Assembly: GCF_900101445.1 (NCBI RefSeq)
Contig: NZ_FNKE01000001.1
Location: 310,001-374,000, forward strand
Direction: 5' to 3'
Source of the DNA: Streptococcus equinus
GTDB lineage: Bacteria; Bacillota; Bacilli; Lactobacillales; Streptococcaceae
Length of the DNA: 64,000 bases
Position numbers and translations under genes: made by a program. Under the pieces are notes generated by a model that was not told the origin of the DNA, did not search any database, and saw nothing but the letters and a program-made list of their open reading frames with translations. Below, piece by piece: positions 8,495 through 18,709 of the stretch (position 1 is its first letter; every line of letters begins with the position of its first letter).

Positions 8495-9322
8495 ATGGGT
8501 ACAGCTAAAAAATTACACCAAATTGATTTAGAAATTGTAAAAAATGTAATAAAAGTTTGTGAAAAGTATAATTTAAAATATTTTATGCTTGGGGGAACAA
8601 TGTTAGGCGCAATTCGTCATGCCGGTTTTATCCCATGGGATGATGATATCGATTTGGGAATGCCTAGAAAAGATTATGAAAAGTTCTTAGAAATTGCAGG
8701 AAAAGAATTGCCGAATCATTTGCAGGTAGTTAATTATAAAAATACACCATCATATCAGTATTATATTACGAGAATTCAAGATAAAAATGTCAAGGTAATC
8801 GAAGAACGTATTGGTAATGATTCTAAATTTACTTATGCCTCAATTGATATTTTTCCAATTGATGGGAGTCCAAATAATAAACTACTCAGAAAAATATATT
8901 TCTTTAGAGTTTTGTCACATAGAGCATTGATGTCGCTACATTATAAGGATTCAATTGATAGAAAGCGAAAACGAGGATCAGTCGAGAAAGCATTCCTTTG
9001 GGTAATGGAGAAGATTCCTTTTGAAAAAATTATCAATCCATATAAAGAGAAAGAAAAAATTGATAAATTGCTTTCAAGTCAGGATGTAGATAATTCTAAA
9101 TATATTGGAAACATAATGGGAGCGTATCGCACAAGGGAAATTGTTCCAAAAGAGTGGTATGGAAATGGAACAAAATACAAGTTCGAAGATATCGAACTTG
9201 TTGGATTTGATAAATATCATGAATATTTAACTTATACATATGGTGATTACATGGAATTACCACCGGTTGAAAGTCGAAAAACGCATTATCGTTTAGAAAG
9301 TATGATGTCTGATAATGAATAA
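8495..9322 (+). CDS. LicD-family phosphotransferase
   Basis: A 275-residue protein with the LicD/fukutin-like nucleotidyltransferase motif: GGTMLGAIRH at 33-42 and the metal-binding WDDDIDLGMPR at 48-58. LicD proteins transfer phosphocholine, ribitol-phosphate or glycerol-phosphate from CDP-activated donors to glycans. The CDP-glycerol-producing fusion gene two genes upstream makes glycerol-phosphate the most likely cargo (inference). It overlaps the next gene by 8 bases. Confidence 0.9.
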   Translation: MGTAKKLHQIDLEIVKNVIKVCEKYNLKYFMLGGTMLGAIRHAGFIPWDDDIDLGMPRKDYEKFLEIAGKELPNHLQVVNYKNTPSYQYYITRIQDKNVKVIEERIGNDSKFTYASIDIFPIDGSPNNKLLRKIYFFRVLSHRALMSLHYKDSIDRKRKRGSVEKAFLWVMEKIPFEKIINPYKEKEKIDKLLSSQDVDNSKYIGNIMGAYRTREIVPKEWYGNGTKYKFEDIELVGFDKYHEYLTYTYGDYMELPPVESRKTHYRLESMMSDNE

Positions 9323-10337
9323 AAAAAATAACTCTTTTTCTAAAATTTTTAAAAAAGTAGATGGATTTAACATTATTAAACAATACCTTAAATCTGGAGT
9401 TCTATTCTTTGCTATTTTTCAGATTTTATCTCAAGGTTTTTCGAAAAAATCATTGGAAATTGTTCGAAACTCAGTTGATAATAAAATTTTAAAAAAGTTT
9501 AGAAGAAAATATACTTCATACATTATTAATAATAAACAAAGAATTTTGAAAAATTCAATTGAGCGAAAATCATCTAATAAGGTTTGGGTGATGTGGTTAC
9601 AAGGAATAGAGAATGCTCCTGATATAGTTAAAGTATGCTATAAATCATTGATTAGTAATTTATCAGATAGAGAAATTATTCTATTAACAGAAGATAATTA
9701 CAGAGAATATGTGACTTTTCCAGATTATATTCAAAATAAAATTGACAAAGGCATGATTGGAAATGCTCATATGTCGGATTTACTTCGTTTGGAACTTTTA
9801 GAAAAATATGGTGGAACATGGATTGATGCTACCGTGTTCATATCTGATAAGAATATACCTGACTATATTCTCAATTCAGATTTTTTCATGTATCAAAAGT
9901 TAAAACCGGCTTTGGATGGCAATCCTTTATCGGTTTCAAATTGGCTTATCACTTCAACAACTTACAATCCAATTTTGATGATGACAAAAGAATTGTTATA
10001 TGAATATTGGAAGAAGCACGATAGTGCAATTCATTATTTTATTTTTCATATGTTTTTCCAACTTGTGATTGAGAATTTTGAAGATGAGTGGAAGAAAGTT
10101 GTTCCTGTTTCTAGTTCAACACCACATATTCTTTTATTAAGATTGTTTGATAGTTATGATGATAGGATTATGGAAGGAATTTTATATCAGAGTTCAATTC
10201 ATAAACTTACATATAAATTTTCAAAATCTGATATAGAAAAAGCTAGGACATTTTATAAAAAAATTTTGGAGGAAAGTAATGAAAGCAAGAGTTATAGCAT
10301 TTTATCTACCTCAGTTTCATCCTACGAAAGAAAATGA
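9315..10337 (+). CDS. Capsular polysaccharide glycosyltransferase (Gly_transf_sug/GT32-like)
   Basis: A 340-residue protein. The recognisable core is KVWVMWLQGIENAPDIV near residue 89, followed by AHMSDLLRLELLEKYGGTWIDA near residue 155. This is the pattern of GT32-like capsule synthesis proteins, where the SD and WID acidic residues bind the sugar nucleotide and metal. It shares this architecture with the C-terminal half of the gene at 11417. The 3' end overlaps the next gene by 59 bases, a long overlap. The sugar specificity is unknown. Confidence 0.82.
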   Translation: MNKKNNSFSKIFKKVDGFNIIKQYLKSGVLFFAIFQILSQGFSKKSLEIVRNSVDNKILKKFRRKYTSYIINNKQRILKNSIERKSSNKVWVMWLQGIENAPDIVKVCYKSLISNLSDREIILLTEDNYREYVTFPDYIQNKIDKGMIGNAHMSDLLRLELLEKYGGTWIDATVFISDKNIPDYILNSDFFMYQKLKPALDGNPLSVSNWLITSTTYNPILMMTKELLYEYWKKHDSAIHYFIFHMFFQLVIENFEDEWKKVVPVSSSTPHILLLRLFDSYDDRIMEGILYQSSIHKLTYKFSKSDIEKARTFYKKILEESNESKSYSILSTSVSSYERK

Positions 10338-11424
10338 TAAATTCTGGGGAAAAGGTTTTACAGAATGGACTAATGTTGCAAAAGCTAAACCGTTATTTAA
10401 AGGACATAATCAACCAAGAATACCTGCTGATTTAGGCTTTTATGATTTAAGAATGCCAGAAGTTAGAGAGGAACAGGCTAAATTAGCTAAGGAAGCTGGT
10501 ATTGAAGGATTTTGTTATTGGCATTATTGGTTTGGTAATGGCATACAAACATTAGAGCGTCCCTTTAATGAAGTGTTAAATTCTGGGAAACCGGATTTTC
10601 CTTTTTGTTTAGGGTGGGCTAATCATAGTTGGACAACAAAAACTTGGGATAAGGACAAAAGTAATTCTAAAGAAAGTGTAATCTTTGAGCAGAAGTATTT
10701 AGGTGTATCTGATTATAAAGAGCACTTTTATAATTTGTTGCCAGCATTTAAGGATAAACGCTACATTACAGTAGATGGGAAACCATTGTTTTATATATGG
10801 GATTCAAAAAGTTTACCGAGTGCAAAAGAATTTATAGAATTATGGCAAGAGTTAGCAATAGAGAATGGGTTAAAAGGGATATATTTTATTGCTAAAGTGG
10901 ACCCACTCGGTACACTGAGTGTAGATAATATTAGTCATGTTGAGGAAAAGTTTCAAAATGAATATCAAAGTGTTTTGGACATGGGGTTTGATGCGATAAA
11001 TTCTCACACTTTGAAGTATGCTGAATTGAATGCTAACGGAAAATTAAAGAAAGTATTTTATGCTTTAGTTAGAAAATATTTTTCATCATTCATTGTTGAG
11101 AAATATAAATATAAGGATATCATTCGTTCTTTTAACACTAAAGAAGACTTTCAAGAAAATATTTATCCTCAGTTAATTCCTGGCCGTGATAGGTCTCCGC
11201 GTTCTGGAAAAAAAGCTGTTATCTATTATGAAAGTACTCCTGAGGAATTCAGGGTTGCTGTGAAAAATGCGATTAGTTGTGTTAGAAAAAGAGATCCAGA
11301 ACATAGATTGATTTTCTTAAATTCTTGGAATGAATGGGCTGAAGGAGCTTATATGGAACCTGATACTACTTATGGAAAGAGATATATTCAAGTACTTAGA
11401 GAAGAGATAGAAGAAGATGATTAA
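10279..11424 (+). CDS. WbsX-like glycosyltransferase (GH99-like fold)
   Basis: A 381-residue protein. The N-terminus RVIAFYLPQFHPTKENDKFW and the blocks GFTEWTNV, GFCYWHYWF and NSWNEWAEGAYMEPD are the signature of the WbsX family found in O-antigen and capsule loci. The GGAGG at 10268 gives a strong ribosome site for ATG 10279, so it starts inside the upstream gene. Its 3' end overlaps the following gene by 8 bases, a pattern seen repeatedly in this operon. The sugar transferred is not predictable here. Confidence 0.85.
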   Translation: MKARVIAFYLPQFHPTKENDKFWGKGFTEWTNVAKAKPLFKGHNQPRIPADLGFYDLRMPEVREEQAKLAKEAGIEGFCYWHYWFGNGIQTLERPFNEVLNSGKPDFPFCLGWANHSWTTKTWDKDKSNSKESVIFEQKYLGVSDYKEHFYNLLPAFKDKRYITVDGKPLFYIWDSKSLPSAKEFIELWQELAIENGLKGIYFIAKVDPLGTLSVDNISHVEEKFQNEYQSVLDMGFDAINSHTLKYAELNANGKLKKVFYALVRKYFSSFIVEKYKYKDIIRSFNTKEDFQENIYPQLIPGRDRSPRSGKKAVIYYESTPEEFRVAVKNAISCVRKRDPEHRLIFLNSWNEWAEGAYMEPDTTYGKRYIQVLREEIEEDD

Positions 11425-13360
11425 TGAAGATGTAAAAATTTCAATTGTTGTTCCAATTTATAATCAAGAAAGGTATCTTGATATTTCAATACCATCATTG
11501 TTGTCACAGTCTTATACTAATATAGAAATTATTCTTGTGAATGATGGTTCTAATGATTTAAGTGGAGAAATTATTAGAAGATACAGTTTAAAGGATAAAC
11601 GAATTAAAATAGTAAATAAAACTAATGGTGGTTTAGTTGACGCATCAATTTCTGGTATTCTAAATTCTACAGGAGATTATATTGCGTTTCTTGATCCAGA
11701 TGATAGAGTTGATGACGATTTTATAGAGAATTTTATCAATGAATTGACAGCTGATATTGATATTATCTCGATGGGATATTATTTAGATAATTTGGGAACT
11801 TTGATACCATGTTATTTATATGAGAGTGGTATATATACTGGAAATAAATTGGATGAGCTAACTAGTAATTTAATTTATGAACCTGGAAATATAGCTGTAT
11901 CAAATAAGTTTTTTATTTCTAGATGGAATAAATTATATAAAACTGAAATAGTAAAAGAAATTGTAAAGGATTTTGAAACTTGTAGGGATATTAGCCTAGG
12001 TGAAGATACAATATTTACTTCACTTGTTTTAAGTAAGAGTAAAAAAGTGAAAGTTATTAAATATCCTAATTCTTACTTTTATAATGTAGGAAATCAAAAT
12101 TCAATGATGAATTCAAGCGATATTAGAGCAGGAATACAAAAAAGTAGAGTTGCATATAAGAAGATAAAACAGGTATCAAATATCAATGAAAATCAAGCAT
12201 TGGCACTTTATTTTTTCTTAATTGAAAATTTATTTCAGAAGAAGAAAAAAGTAATGGACAAATCTTTTGATGAACTATTCAAATATTTGCAAAGTGACTC
12301 GCTTTATCAAAAAGCATTGAATCAGATGATTGTAGGGTGTTCGGATAAAATGAAAAAAATTGAGCTAGCTTCACGGAAGCTATTAACAGGACATCAATAC
12401 TCATTCTGTTTCACTACACTAGGTAATATCAAATCTCTAGCTAAATTTTTTTTAAGAGAAGTTCCTCATAGAATGCGAGATATTAAAAAGTTAGGTTTTT
12501 ATAAGTCTTGTAAACTTGCTGAATATAGAAAAGATAGAAGAGATGCTCATAAAGAACTGCTGGACAAACTTCCCGTTGTTGAACAAGAGGTATTTCCTTT
12601 TTTAGAAAAATACATTGGAAAGAGTGTACCATTAGAAAAAACGGTTTTGTCTAAGAATATTTTTGTTTTTTGGTGGGATGGGTTTGCAGATGCACCAAAT
12701 ATTGTAAGAAAGTGTTTAGAGTCTGTAAAGAAATATAATCCTAATTCAAATGTTATTGAGATTTCTAAGGATAATTTCAGAAACTATACTGACATTCATC
12801 CTAAAATACTTAATGGATTTTATAAGGGAGATATTTCAATTCAAACATTTTCTGATATTTTGAGGTTTAATCTTTTAAAAAATAATGGTGGTGCTTGGAT
12901 TGATGCAACAATTCTTTTTCTTGAAGAGTTTGATATTTTTGAAGAACTTAAGGATAAATCATTTGCTACTGTATCATTTAGCTCAAGTGAAAATTTTTTA
13001 AAATATAAAAATGAGGTATGTTCTTGGTCAGGTTATTTTATTGCCTCGAGAAGGGGAGGATACTTTGTAACTGTTATGAATAATTTATTTGAAGAATATT
13101 ACCTATTGTATGGAAAATATCCTTTTTATTTCTTTATTGATGCATTATTTGTTATATGTAAAATTAATAAAATCGATAATGAAGTTTTATCAAAAGCGAA
13201 ATTTACTTTTGCAGATATGTTCCTATTGCCAAAACTATATGATAAAGATTTTAATATTTATTCCTTAAAGCAATTGAAAAAAATTCCTCAAAAGCTTTCG
13301 TGGTCTCATAAAGGAAATTCAAATTTAACAAATAGTTTTTTTAATCATTTAGAATTATAA
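11417..13360 (+). CDS. Two-domain glycosyltransferase: GT2 plus GT32-like
   Basis: A 647-residue protein. Residues 1 to about 225 form a GT2 domain (SIVVPIYNQERYLD, LVNDGSNDLSG, AFLDPDDRVDDDF with the DxD-type metal site). From about residue 414 a second, different transferase begins: NIFVFWWDGFADAPNIV, then TFSDILRFNLLKNNGGAWID, the same core as the gene at 9315. The protein could add two successive sugars of the repeat unit. The central 200 residues are helical and basic and match no family I recognise. Confidence 0.85.
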   Translation: MINEDVKISIVVPIYNQERYLDISIPSLLSQSYTNIEIILVNDGSNDLSGEIIRRYSLKDKRIKIVNKTNGGLVDASISGILNSTGDYIAFLDPDDRVDDDFIENFINELTADIDIISMGYYLDNLGTLIPCYLYESGIYTGNKLDELTSNLIYEPGNIAVSNKFFISRWNKLYKTEIVKEIVKDFETCRDISLGEDTIFTSLVLSKSKKVKVIKYPNSYFYNVGNQNSMMNSSDIRAGIQKSRVAYKKIKQVSNINENQALALYFFLIENLFQKKKKVMDKSFDELFKYLQSDSLYQKALNQMIVGCSDKMKKIELASRKLLTGHQYSFCFTTLGNIKSLAKFFLREVPHRMRDIKKLGFYKSCKLAEYRKDRRDAHKELLDKLPVVEQEVFPFLEKYIGKSVPLEKTVLSKNIFVFWWDGFADAPNIVRKCLESVKKYNPNSNVIEISKDNFRNYTDIHPKILNGFYKGDISIQTFSDILRFNLLKNNGGAWIDATILFLEEFDIFEELKDKSFATVSFSSSENFLKYKNEVCSWSGYFIASRRGGYFVTVMNNLFEEYYLLYGKYPFYFFIDALFVICKINKIDNEVLSKAKFTFADMFLLPKLYDKDFNIYSLKQLKKIPQKLSWSHKGNSNLTNSFFNHLEL

Positions 13361-13368
13361 GGTATTTT

Positions 13369-13956
13369 ATGAAAAATTATATTTTGAAAGTATTTCATCC
13401 AATTATTGCTTTTAATAAACTTTCATGGTTAATAAATAGAAGAAAGTTTAAAAAAGTTGGGTCGCATGTATCAATCGGCCCATTTTATGAATTTAAAGGC
13501 TCAAAATTTATAACCATTGGAAATGGCGTCGTTGCTAGAAAATTTTTAAAATTACACGCTTGGGAAAGTTATAAAGGAAAAAAAACTTCTTATAATCCAG
13601 ATTTATTGATTGGAAATTATACTTCATTTGGCGATAATTGCTATATAACTTGTGCTAATAAAATTATTGTGGGGAATAATGTATTAATTGGTGATAATGT
13701 TTTTATAACAGATAATTTCCATGGAAAAAGTTTAGAAAGCGATTGTCATTTACCACCAGCAGAGAGAGAAATCTGGAGTAAAGGTCCTGTGATAGTTGAT
13801 GATAATGTTTGGATTGGTCGAAATGTAAGTATAATGCCAAATGTGACAATTGGTCGAGGTACTGTAATTGGTGCTAATTCTGTTGTAACTAAAGATATAC
13901 CAGAATTTAGTGTTGCAGTCGGCTCTCCTGCAAGGGTTGTTAGGAAGATTGAATAG
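13369..13956 (+). CDS. Left-handed beta-helix acyltransferase (WbbJ/WcaF type)
   Basis: A 195-residue protein with the hexapeptide-repeat pattern of O-acetyltransferases: LLIGNYTSFGDNC, IIVGNNVLIGDNVFITDN, then VIVDDNVWIGRNVSI and VTIGRGTVIGANSVV, ending VAVGSPARVVRKI. The His in NFHGKS (about residue 123) is the likely catalytic base. It would acetylate a capsule sugar in the cytoplasm using acetyl-CoA. It starts 8 bases after the preceding stop. Confidence 0.88.
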   Translation: MKNYILKVFHPIIAFNKLSWLINRRKFKKVGSHVSIGPFYEFKGSKFITIGNGVVARKFLKLHAWESYKGKKTSYNPDLLIGNYTSFGDNCYITCANKIIVGNNVLIGDNVFITDNFHGKSLESDCHLPPAEREIWSKGPVIVDDNVWIGRNVSIMPNVTIGRGTVIGANSVVTKDIPEFSVAVGSPARVVRKIE

Positions 13957-13967
13957 GTTTTTATGGT

Positions 13968-15170
13968 ATGATAAAATTAAATAAAAAAAGTGTGGTTGCT
14001 TTTATAGCGCTTATTCCATTTTTTTCACCAATTTATATTTTGACTTTACCTTATGCAGGATTAGTATACAATTTTATGAAAGTTGTTGTGTCTTTTCTGG
14101 TATTTATTTGTTTTATTACTCAGAGAAAGCGTTTATCTTTACCTGAACTTTTATTAATTTTTGGTGAATTATTAATATTCATTTTTACTTTCTGTAACAA
14201 TGGACAAATTACCTTGGAATTTTTAAATTTCATCATGTTATGTACAATAATTTTCTTAATTGAACTGTATAGTGAGTATTTTGTTTCTTTGTTAGATGCT
14301 CTTATTCTACATTTTGAATTATGTATTTACTTAAATTTGGTAACGCTTATCTTATTTCCAGAAAGATTATTTAGTCGTTCAAGTTCTGCTTATGGTGCAA
14401 CGTATGAGTGGTTTCTTGGATCAAGGAATAGTTTTATTGTTTGGTTACTCCCTGGTCTAGTAGTTGCGTTGATATATAGATTCTATAATAGAGATAGCAA
14501 ACGTTGGATTGTTTTAATTCTTGGAATTATTGTTACTCAATTTTTCCAAACTTCGTCAACATTGATAGTTACTTCTACTATTATGATTATCTTATCATTT
14601 TCTCCTTTTTTAAATCGTGTTTTTAGGCCAATGATTTGTTTTATTTTAGCTTTAAGTATTCAAGCTTTAATAGTTATTATGAACAATGTAAGTTTTTTAG
14701 CACCTATTGTTGAGGGAGCTTTGGGGAAGGATTTAACTTTTACAAATAGAACAACAATTTGGAAGAATGCTATAAATCATTTATCTCTTTTTAAAGGATA
14801 TGGAAATTTACAATCAAATGAAGTTGCTGATATTTTAGGTAATTATGGTAATTATATTTGGAAAGGTGCAACTCATGCACATAATCAATTATTAAATATT
14901 GGATTTCAAGGTGGAATTATACTGATACTGATTACCCTTGCTGTTTACTATACTGCCTTTTGGAAACTGGAGGTTTTATGGAAAAATCCAATATCTAGAG
15001 TTTATTCATTTGGAATATTTGTATATATTATTGCAGGTTATACAGAAGTAACTAATCAATTGTTATTGCAATTAATTGTTCTCCTTCCTTTAACTATTGA
15101 AGAAACAATCGTTAATACAAAATATTCTGAAAAAAAGCATAAGGGATTATTTTTTGATGAAAAATTCTAA
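13968..15170 (+). CDS. wzy: Wzy-type capsule repeat-unit polymerase
   Basis: A 400-residue integral membrane protein with around ten hydrophobic segments and no strong sequence motif, as usual for Wzy. A large hydrophilic loop carries TFTNRTTIWKNAI and GATHAHNQLLNIG, which match the O-antigen ligase/polymerase pattern. It sits immediately upstream of the flippase, the usual Wzy-Wzx pairing. It joins lipid-linked repeat units at the outer face of the membrane. It overlaps wzx by 14 bases. Confidence 0.82.
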   Translation: MIKLNKKSVVAFIALIPFFSPIYILTLPYAGLVYNFMKVVVSFLVFICFITQRKRLSLPELLLIFGELLIFIFTFCNNGQITLEFLNFIMLCTIIFLIELYSEYFVSLLDALILHFELCIYLNLVTLILFPERLFSRSSSAYGATYEWFLGSRNSFIVWLLPGLVVALIYRFYNRDSKRWIVLILGIIVTQFFQTSSTLIVTSTIMIILSFSPFLNRVFRPMICFILALSIQALIVIMNNVSFLAPIVEGALGKDLTFTNRTTIWKNAINHLSLFKGYGNLQSNEVADILGNYGNYIWKGATHAHNQLLNIGFQGGIILILITLAVYYTAFWKLEVLWKNPISRVYSFGIFVYIIAGYTEVTNQLLLQLIVLLPLTIEETIVNTKYSEKKHKGLFFDEKF

Positions 15171-16587
15171 AAAAAGTGTAATAAAAGGACTTTTTTGGAC
15201 ATTGTCTGAAAGATTTATGTCACAGATAGTATCTGTTATTGTTACAATAATATTAACTCGGCTGTTAGCGCCAGAGGATTATGGAGTAGTATCAGTTGTT
15301 ACTGTCATTATAACAATTTTAAATGTTTTCATGACGAGTGGTTTTAGTGCATCTTTAATTCAGCAAGAAGATGTTGAACAAATTGATTATTCAACTGTTT
15401 TATATTTTAGTATCTTTTTGGGATGTATGCTCTACATAGGGGTGTTTGTTTTTTCTCCAATATTGGCAACATTTTATAGCTTACCTCAGCTTGAATTGGT
15501 TTTGAAAATATTAGCTCTGAAAATTCCTCTATCTGCCCTAAATTCGGTACAACAAGCTTATGTTTCTAGAAATATGTTATTTAAAAAGTTCTTTATTTCT
15601 ACAGTAACTGCAACAGTTGTATCTGGAGTTATAGGAGTAGCTATGGCCTACTCTAATTTTGGTGTATGGTCTTTGGTTGCTCAAGATTTATCAAATGTTA
15701 TAACTATAAGTGTAGTGTTATGGTTTTCTGTGGGGTGGAGACCAACATTCCAATTTTCTTTTAAAAGGTTAAAGTTACTTTTTGATTTTGGAGTAAAAAT
15801 ATTTATTCAAACTCTATTTAATACCATATATGCAAATATAAGGAGTTTGTTAATTGGCGGCTTTTATTCTCCTACTGATTTAGCTTATTACACTAAAGGA
15901 AATCAATATCCTAATTTAATAGTAACGAATGTTGACACTGCTGTTAGTAAAACAATGTTTCCGGTGATGTCTAGAGAACAAAATGATTTAATTAGGATTA
16001 AAATCTTAACAAGAAAAACAGCTCAGGTTAGTTCATACATAATGAGTCCAATTCTAATAGGTTTTTTTGTATGTGCTAAGCAAATAGTTTCAGTAGTAAT
16101 GACAGATAAGTGGCTTCCAGCTGTTCCTTATATTAGGATAATATGTGTATGCTTACTAATTAGAGCCTCACAAACTGCAATTTTGCAAGCTATAAAATCT
16201 ATTGGTAGATCTGATGTTGTTTTAAAAATGGATATTCCTGTTAGGGTACTAGCATTAATCATTTTGATGTTTACAATACGTTTAGGAGTTATATATATTG
16301 CAATATCGGAGATTATTATAGAATTTTTAGCTCTATTAATTTACTCATATTATTCATCCAAATTGTTAAATTATGGTTATTTAGAAATCTTTTATGATTT
16401 TCTAAAAAATGTTGCTTTAGCAGTAAGTATGGGAATAGTTGTGTATTTTGTTGGTGTATTTAGTGGGTTAAGTGTGTTACTAACATTATTAATTCAAATT
16501 ATTGTAGGTGGAATTACTTATATTATTTTGTCAATTCTCTTAAAAAATGAAAGTTGGTTATTATTTAATTCTTCTGTAAAAAAATAG
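15157..16587 (+). CDS. wzx: Wzx-type repeat-unit flippase (MATE/MOP superfamily)
   Basis: A 476-residue membrane protein beginning KKSVIKGLFWTLSERF and LTRLLAPEDYGVVSVV, the characteristic start of the polysaccharide transporter family, with about 12-14 membrane helices. It flips undecaprenyl-linked repeat units outward. I chose ATG 15157, inside the end of wzy, because AAGGGA at 15141-15146 is correctly spaced; an upstream in-frame start at 15097 lacks this. It is the last capsule gene before the decayed insertion sequences. Confidence 0.9.
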   Translation: MKNSKKSVIKGLFWTLSERFMSQIVSVIVTIILTRLLAPEDYGVVSVVTVIITILNVFMTSGFSASLIQQEDVEQIDYSTVLYFSIFLGCMLYIGVFVFSPILATFYSLPQLELVLKILALKIPLSALNSVQQAYVSRNMLFKKFFISTVTATVVSGVIGVAMAYSNFGVWSLVAQDLSNVITISVVLWFSVGWRPTFQFSFKRLKLLFDFGVKIFIQTLFNTIYANIRSLLIGGFYSPTDLAYYTKGNQYPNLIVTNVDTAVSKTMFPVMSREQNDLIRIKILTRKTAQVSSYIMSPILIGFFVCAKQIVSVVMTDKWLPAVPYIRIICVCLLIRASQTAILQAIKSIGRSDVVLKMDIPVRVLALIILMFTIRLGVIYIAISEIIIEFLALLIYSYYSSKLLNYGYLEIFYDFLKNVALAVSMGIVVYFVGVFSGLSVLLTLLIQIIVGGITYIILSILLKNESWLLFNSSVKK

Positions 16588-16884
16588 TTGTTTAGTTTTT
16601 TACAGTTATCAAGAACAGTGATATTTTTCTATAAATGCTCAATAACGAGGTATATTAGAACTATTTAAATTTCTCCGGTATACTGTTATCAAAAATAATG
16701 TATCGGAAGATATTCTATGTTACAACTCATTGTTTCTTTTGGAACTTTTCTAATCATATCTTTTCAAAAAGAGAGATAGTAACGAATTTTTGATGAAAAT
16801 ACGTATTGGTATACTTGAATTAAGCTTTTTTCAAGCCCTCAATCACAAAATGGTGGAAAGTATTCTAGATAAGGTACTGGCTCT
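16588..16884. other. Gene-free AT-rich stretch after wzx
   Basis: No intact reading frame is visible. It leads directly into the IS66 remnant and may hold the last traces of that element's first gene. I see no clear terminator for the capsule operon here. Confidence 0.4.
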
Positions 16885-17255
16885 ATGACAATTCGACTAA
16901 CTGATTTAGGACAGTTTTATCTTGTTTATGGAAAAATCGATATGAGATAAGGGATTGATTTATTAGTCTTTCTTGTTAAAACCAGTTCGATTTAGAGCCA
17001 TTCACAGGTCGAGTTTTTCTTTTCTGTGGGGAACGAAAAGATTGTTTTAAGGTTCTTTAATGGGATGGTGAGGGAGGAAGGGATGACTACTTACAAACGT
17101 TTTGAAAACAGTAAATTAAAGTGGCCAAACACGAAAAACGAGGTTAAAGCTCTAACTTCTGAACGGGTTAACTGATTGATGAAGGGATTTTCTATCACCC
17201 CAAAATTAAGAGTTACAAAAAATCGTGATTTCTATCTAAATTAGGCTTTTTGGGC
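16885..17255 (+). pseudogene. IS66-family accessory gene (tnpB/Orf2) remnant
   Basis: Translating from ATG 16885 gives MTIRLTDLGQFYLVYGKIDM, then stop codons and frameshifts. Later fragments read TTYKRFENSKLKWPNTK and VKALTSERVN, then MKGFSITPKIK. These blocks match IS66 Orf2 (the small protein with the YGKIDMR...RFENGKLTWP pattern), but the frame is broken several times. The remnant ends where the ISL3 terminal repeat begins, so the ISL3 element may have inserted into it. Confidence 0.75.
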
Positions 17256-18709
17256 GCTTTATCAACTGTAGTGGGTGGCAAAGTTGAGCTCTAGCGAGAA
17301 CAATTGTTGTTCTCGCTTTTTTTGATGTTTAAAGCGAGTAAAATGCACTTTAAACATCAAAGTTTCTATAACAAAAACCTTGCGCTTAATATCTTTGATG
17401 AATTTATTGGTCGTTTCAAGTTTAGCATTAGAATAGGGAAGTTCAATGGCATTGGTAATGTATTTCTTATACCGAATGAAAGTTGTTAGAGTTGTTTTAA
17501 ATGAGTGGTTAAGTTGAGGTAAAGCTTCCTGAATTAATGCAAAAAATTGTGCGGTATGCTGTTCTTGTAAGTGGAAAAGAAGTAATTGATAAAGGTTGTA
17601 GTATTCTTCAAGTTGGGGAACGTGTTTAAAAATCTTGTCTAAGCACTCTTTAGGTGTTAAGGTTTTTCTGAAAGTCCTCGAATAAAAGACATTAGGCGAT
17701 ATTTTTCGACTATCCTTTTGAATGAGTTTCCAATAATATTTTAGGACACGTTATTCAAGAGACTTCTTCTCAAATTGTTTCATTATTTGAATACGTGTCT
17801 GTTTTAGCGCTCTGTTCATATGTTGGACAATGTGAAAACGGTCAAGAACAACTTTAGCATTTGGGAGTGAAACAGTCTGGGAATAGACTGTTTCAGTCTG
17901 AGCCTAGAAACTGTAGAGCGAAGCAACATGACCAAAGGGATGTAATTACCAGACATATCCATAGTAATGATTTTTACCTTTTCCCGAGCTTCTTTTGAGT
18001 ATTTGAAAAAGTAATTGCGAATGGTTGTTTGTCGCCTGTTATCAAGGATAGTGATGATTTTCTTCGTGTTATAGTCTTGAGCAATAAAAGCTAGTTTTCC
18101 TTTTTGATAAGAGAATTCATCTCAAGACAGTTCTTCAGGTAAGGTTGAATAGTTGTCCTTGAATTGAATTTGTTTAAGCTTACGATACACAGTTGAGGTC
18201 GAGATGGCAAGTTTTTCAGCGATGTGTGTCAAAGCTTCTCGATTAAGTAAGAGTTGAGCTGTTTTCTGTCTCACTAATTCAGAGATCTGACAGTTCTTCT
18301 GAACAAGAGATGTTTCAGAAACAGTCACTTTACGACAGTCTTTGCATTGAAATCTTCTCTTTTTCAAACGAATAAGACTGGGAAGTCCGCCAATCTCAAT
18401 AAAAGGAATTTTAGAAGGCTTTTGAAAGTCGTATTTGATTTGTTTCCCTTGGCAATGGCAACACTTAAGTGGTGTATAATCAAGCGTAGCAGCTATTTCA
18501 ATATGAGTTTCACATTGAAAAACTTTAGTTAAAGTGATATTTTTATCTTTAATTCCGATTAATTCTGTAGTATTATAGAGTTGTCTCATATGATTCTTTC
18601 TATTTATTGTTTGGTCGCTTTAAATTTTAAGTCATATGGGACTTTTTGTATACTCAAAAAGCTCCATAGCTTCTTAGTGGAGATTTACCCACTACAGAAA
18701 TTATAGAGC
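17256..18709 (-). mobile_element. Degenerate ISL3-family insertion sequence (IS1167/IS1193-like)
   Basis: About 1.45 kb bounded by matching imperfect terminal inverted repeats: GCTTTATCAACTGTAGTGGG at 17256 and its counterpart ending at 18709 (CCCACTACAGAAATTATAGA on the plus strand). The size fits IS1167-type elements. The single transposase gene on the minus strand is inactivated. I could not find a convincing flanking target duplication. Confidence 0.8.
17262..18589 (-). pseudogene. ISL3-family transposase, inactivated
   Basis: The intact N-terminal 155 residues carry the zinc-finger pattern CCHCQG...FQCKDCRK and a helix-turn-helix. The first nonsense codon is TGA at 18122-18124, where the family has a tryptophan (LSWDEF). 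The frame then continues through DEFSYQKGKLAFIAQDY and IITMDMSGNYIPL, is disrupted by a small rearrangement near 17868-17930, resumes as VVLDRFHIVQHMNRAL, and meets a second nonsense codon (TAA, 17751-17753). The enzyme cannot be functional. Confidence 0.85.

Noticed and set aside
17304..17489. Plus-strand frame inside the ISL3 element
   Set aside because: It is opposite the degenerate transposase and has no ribosome site.
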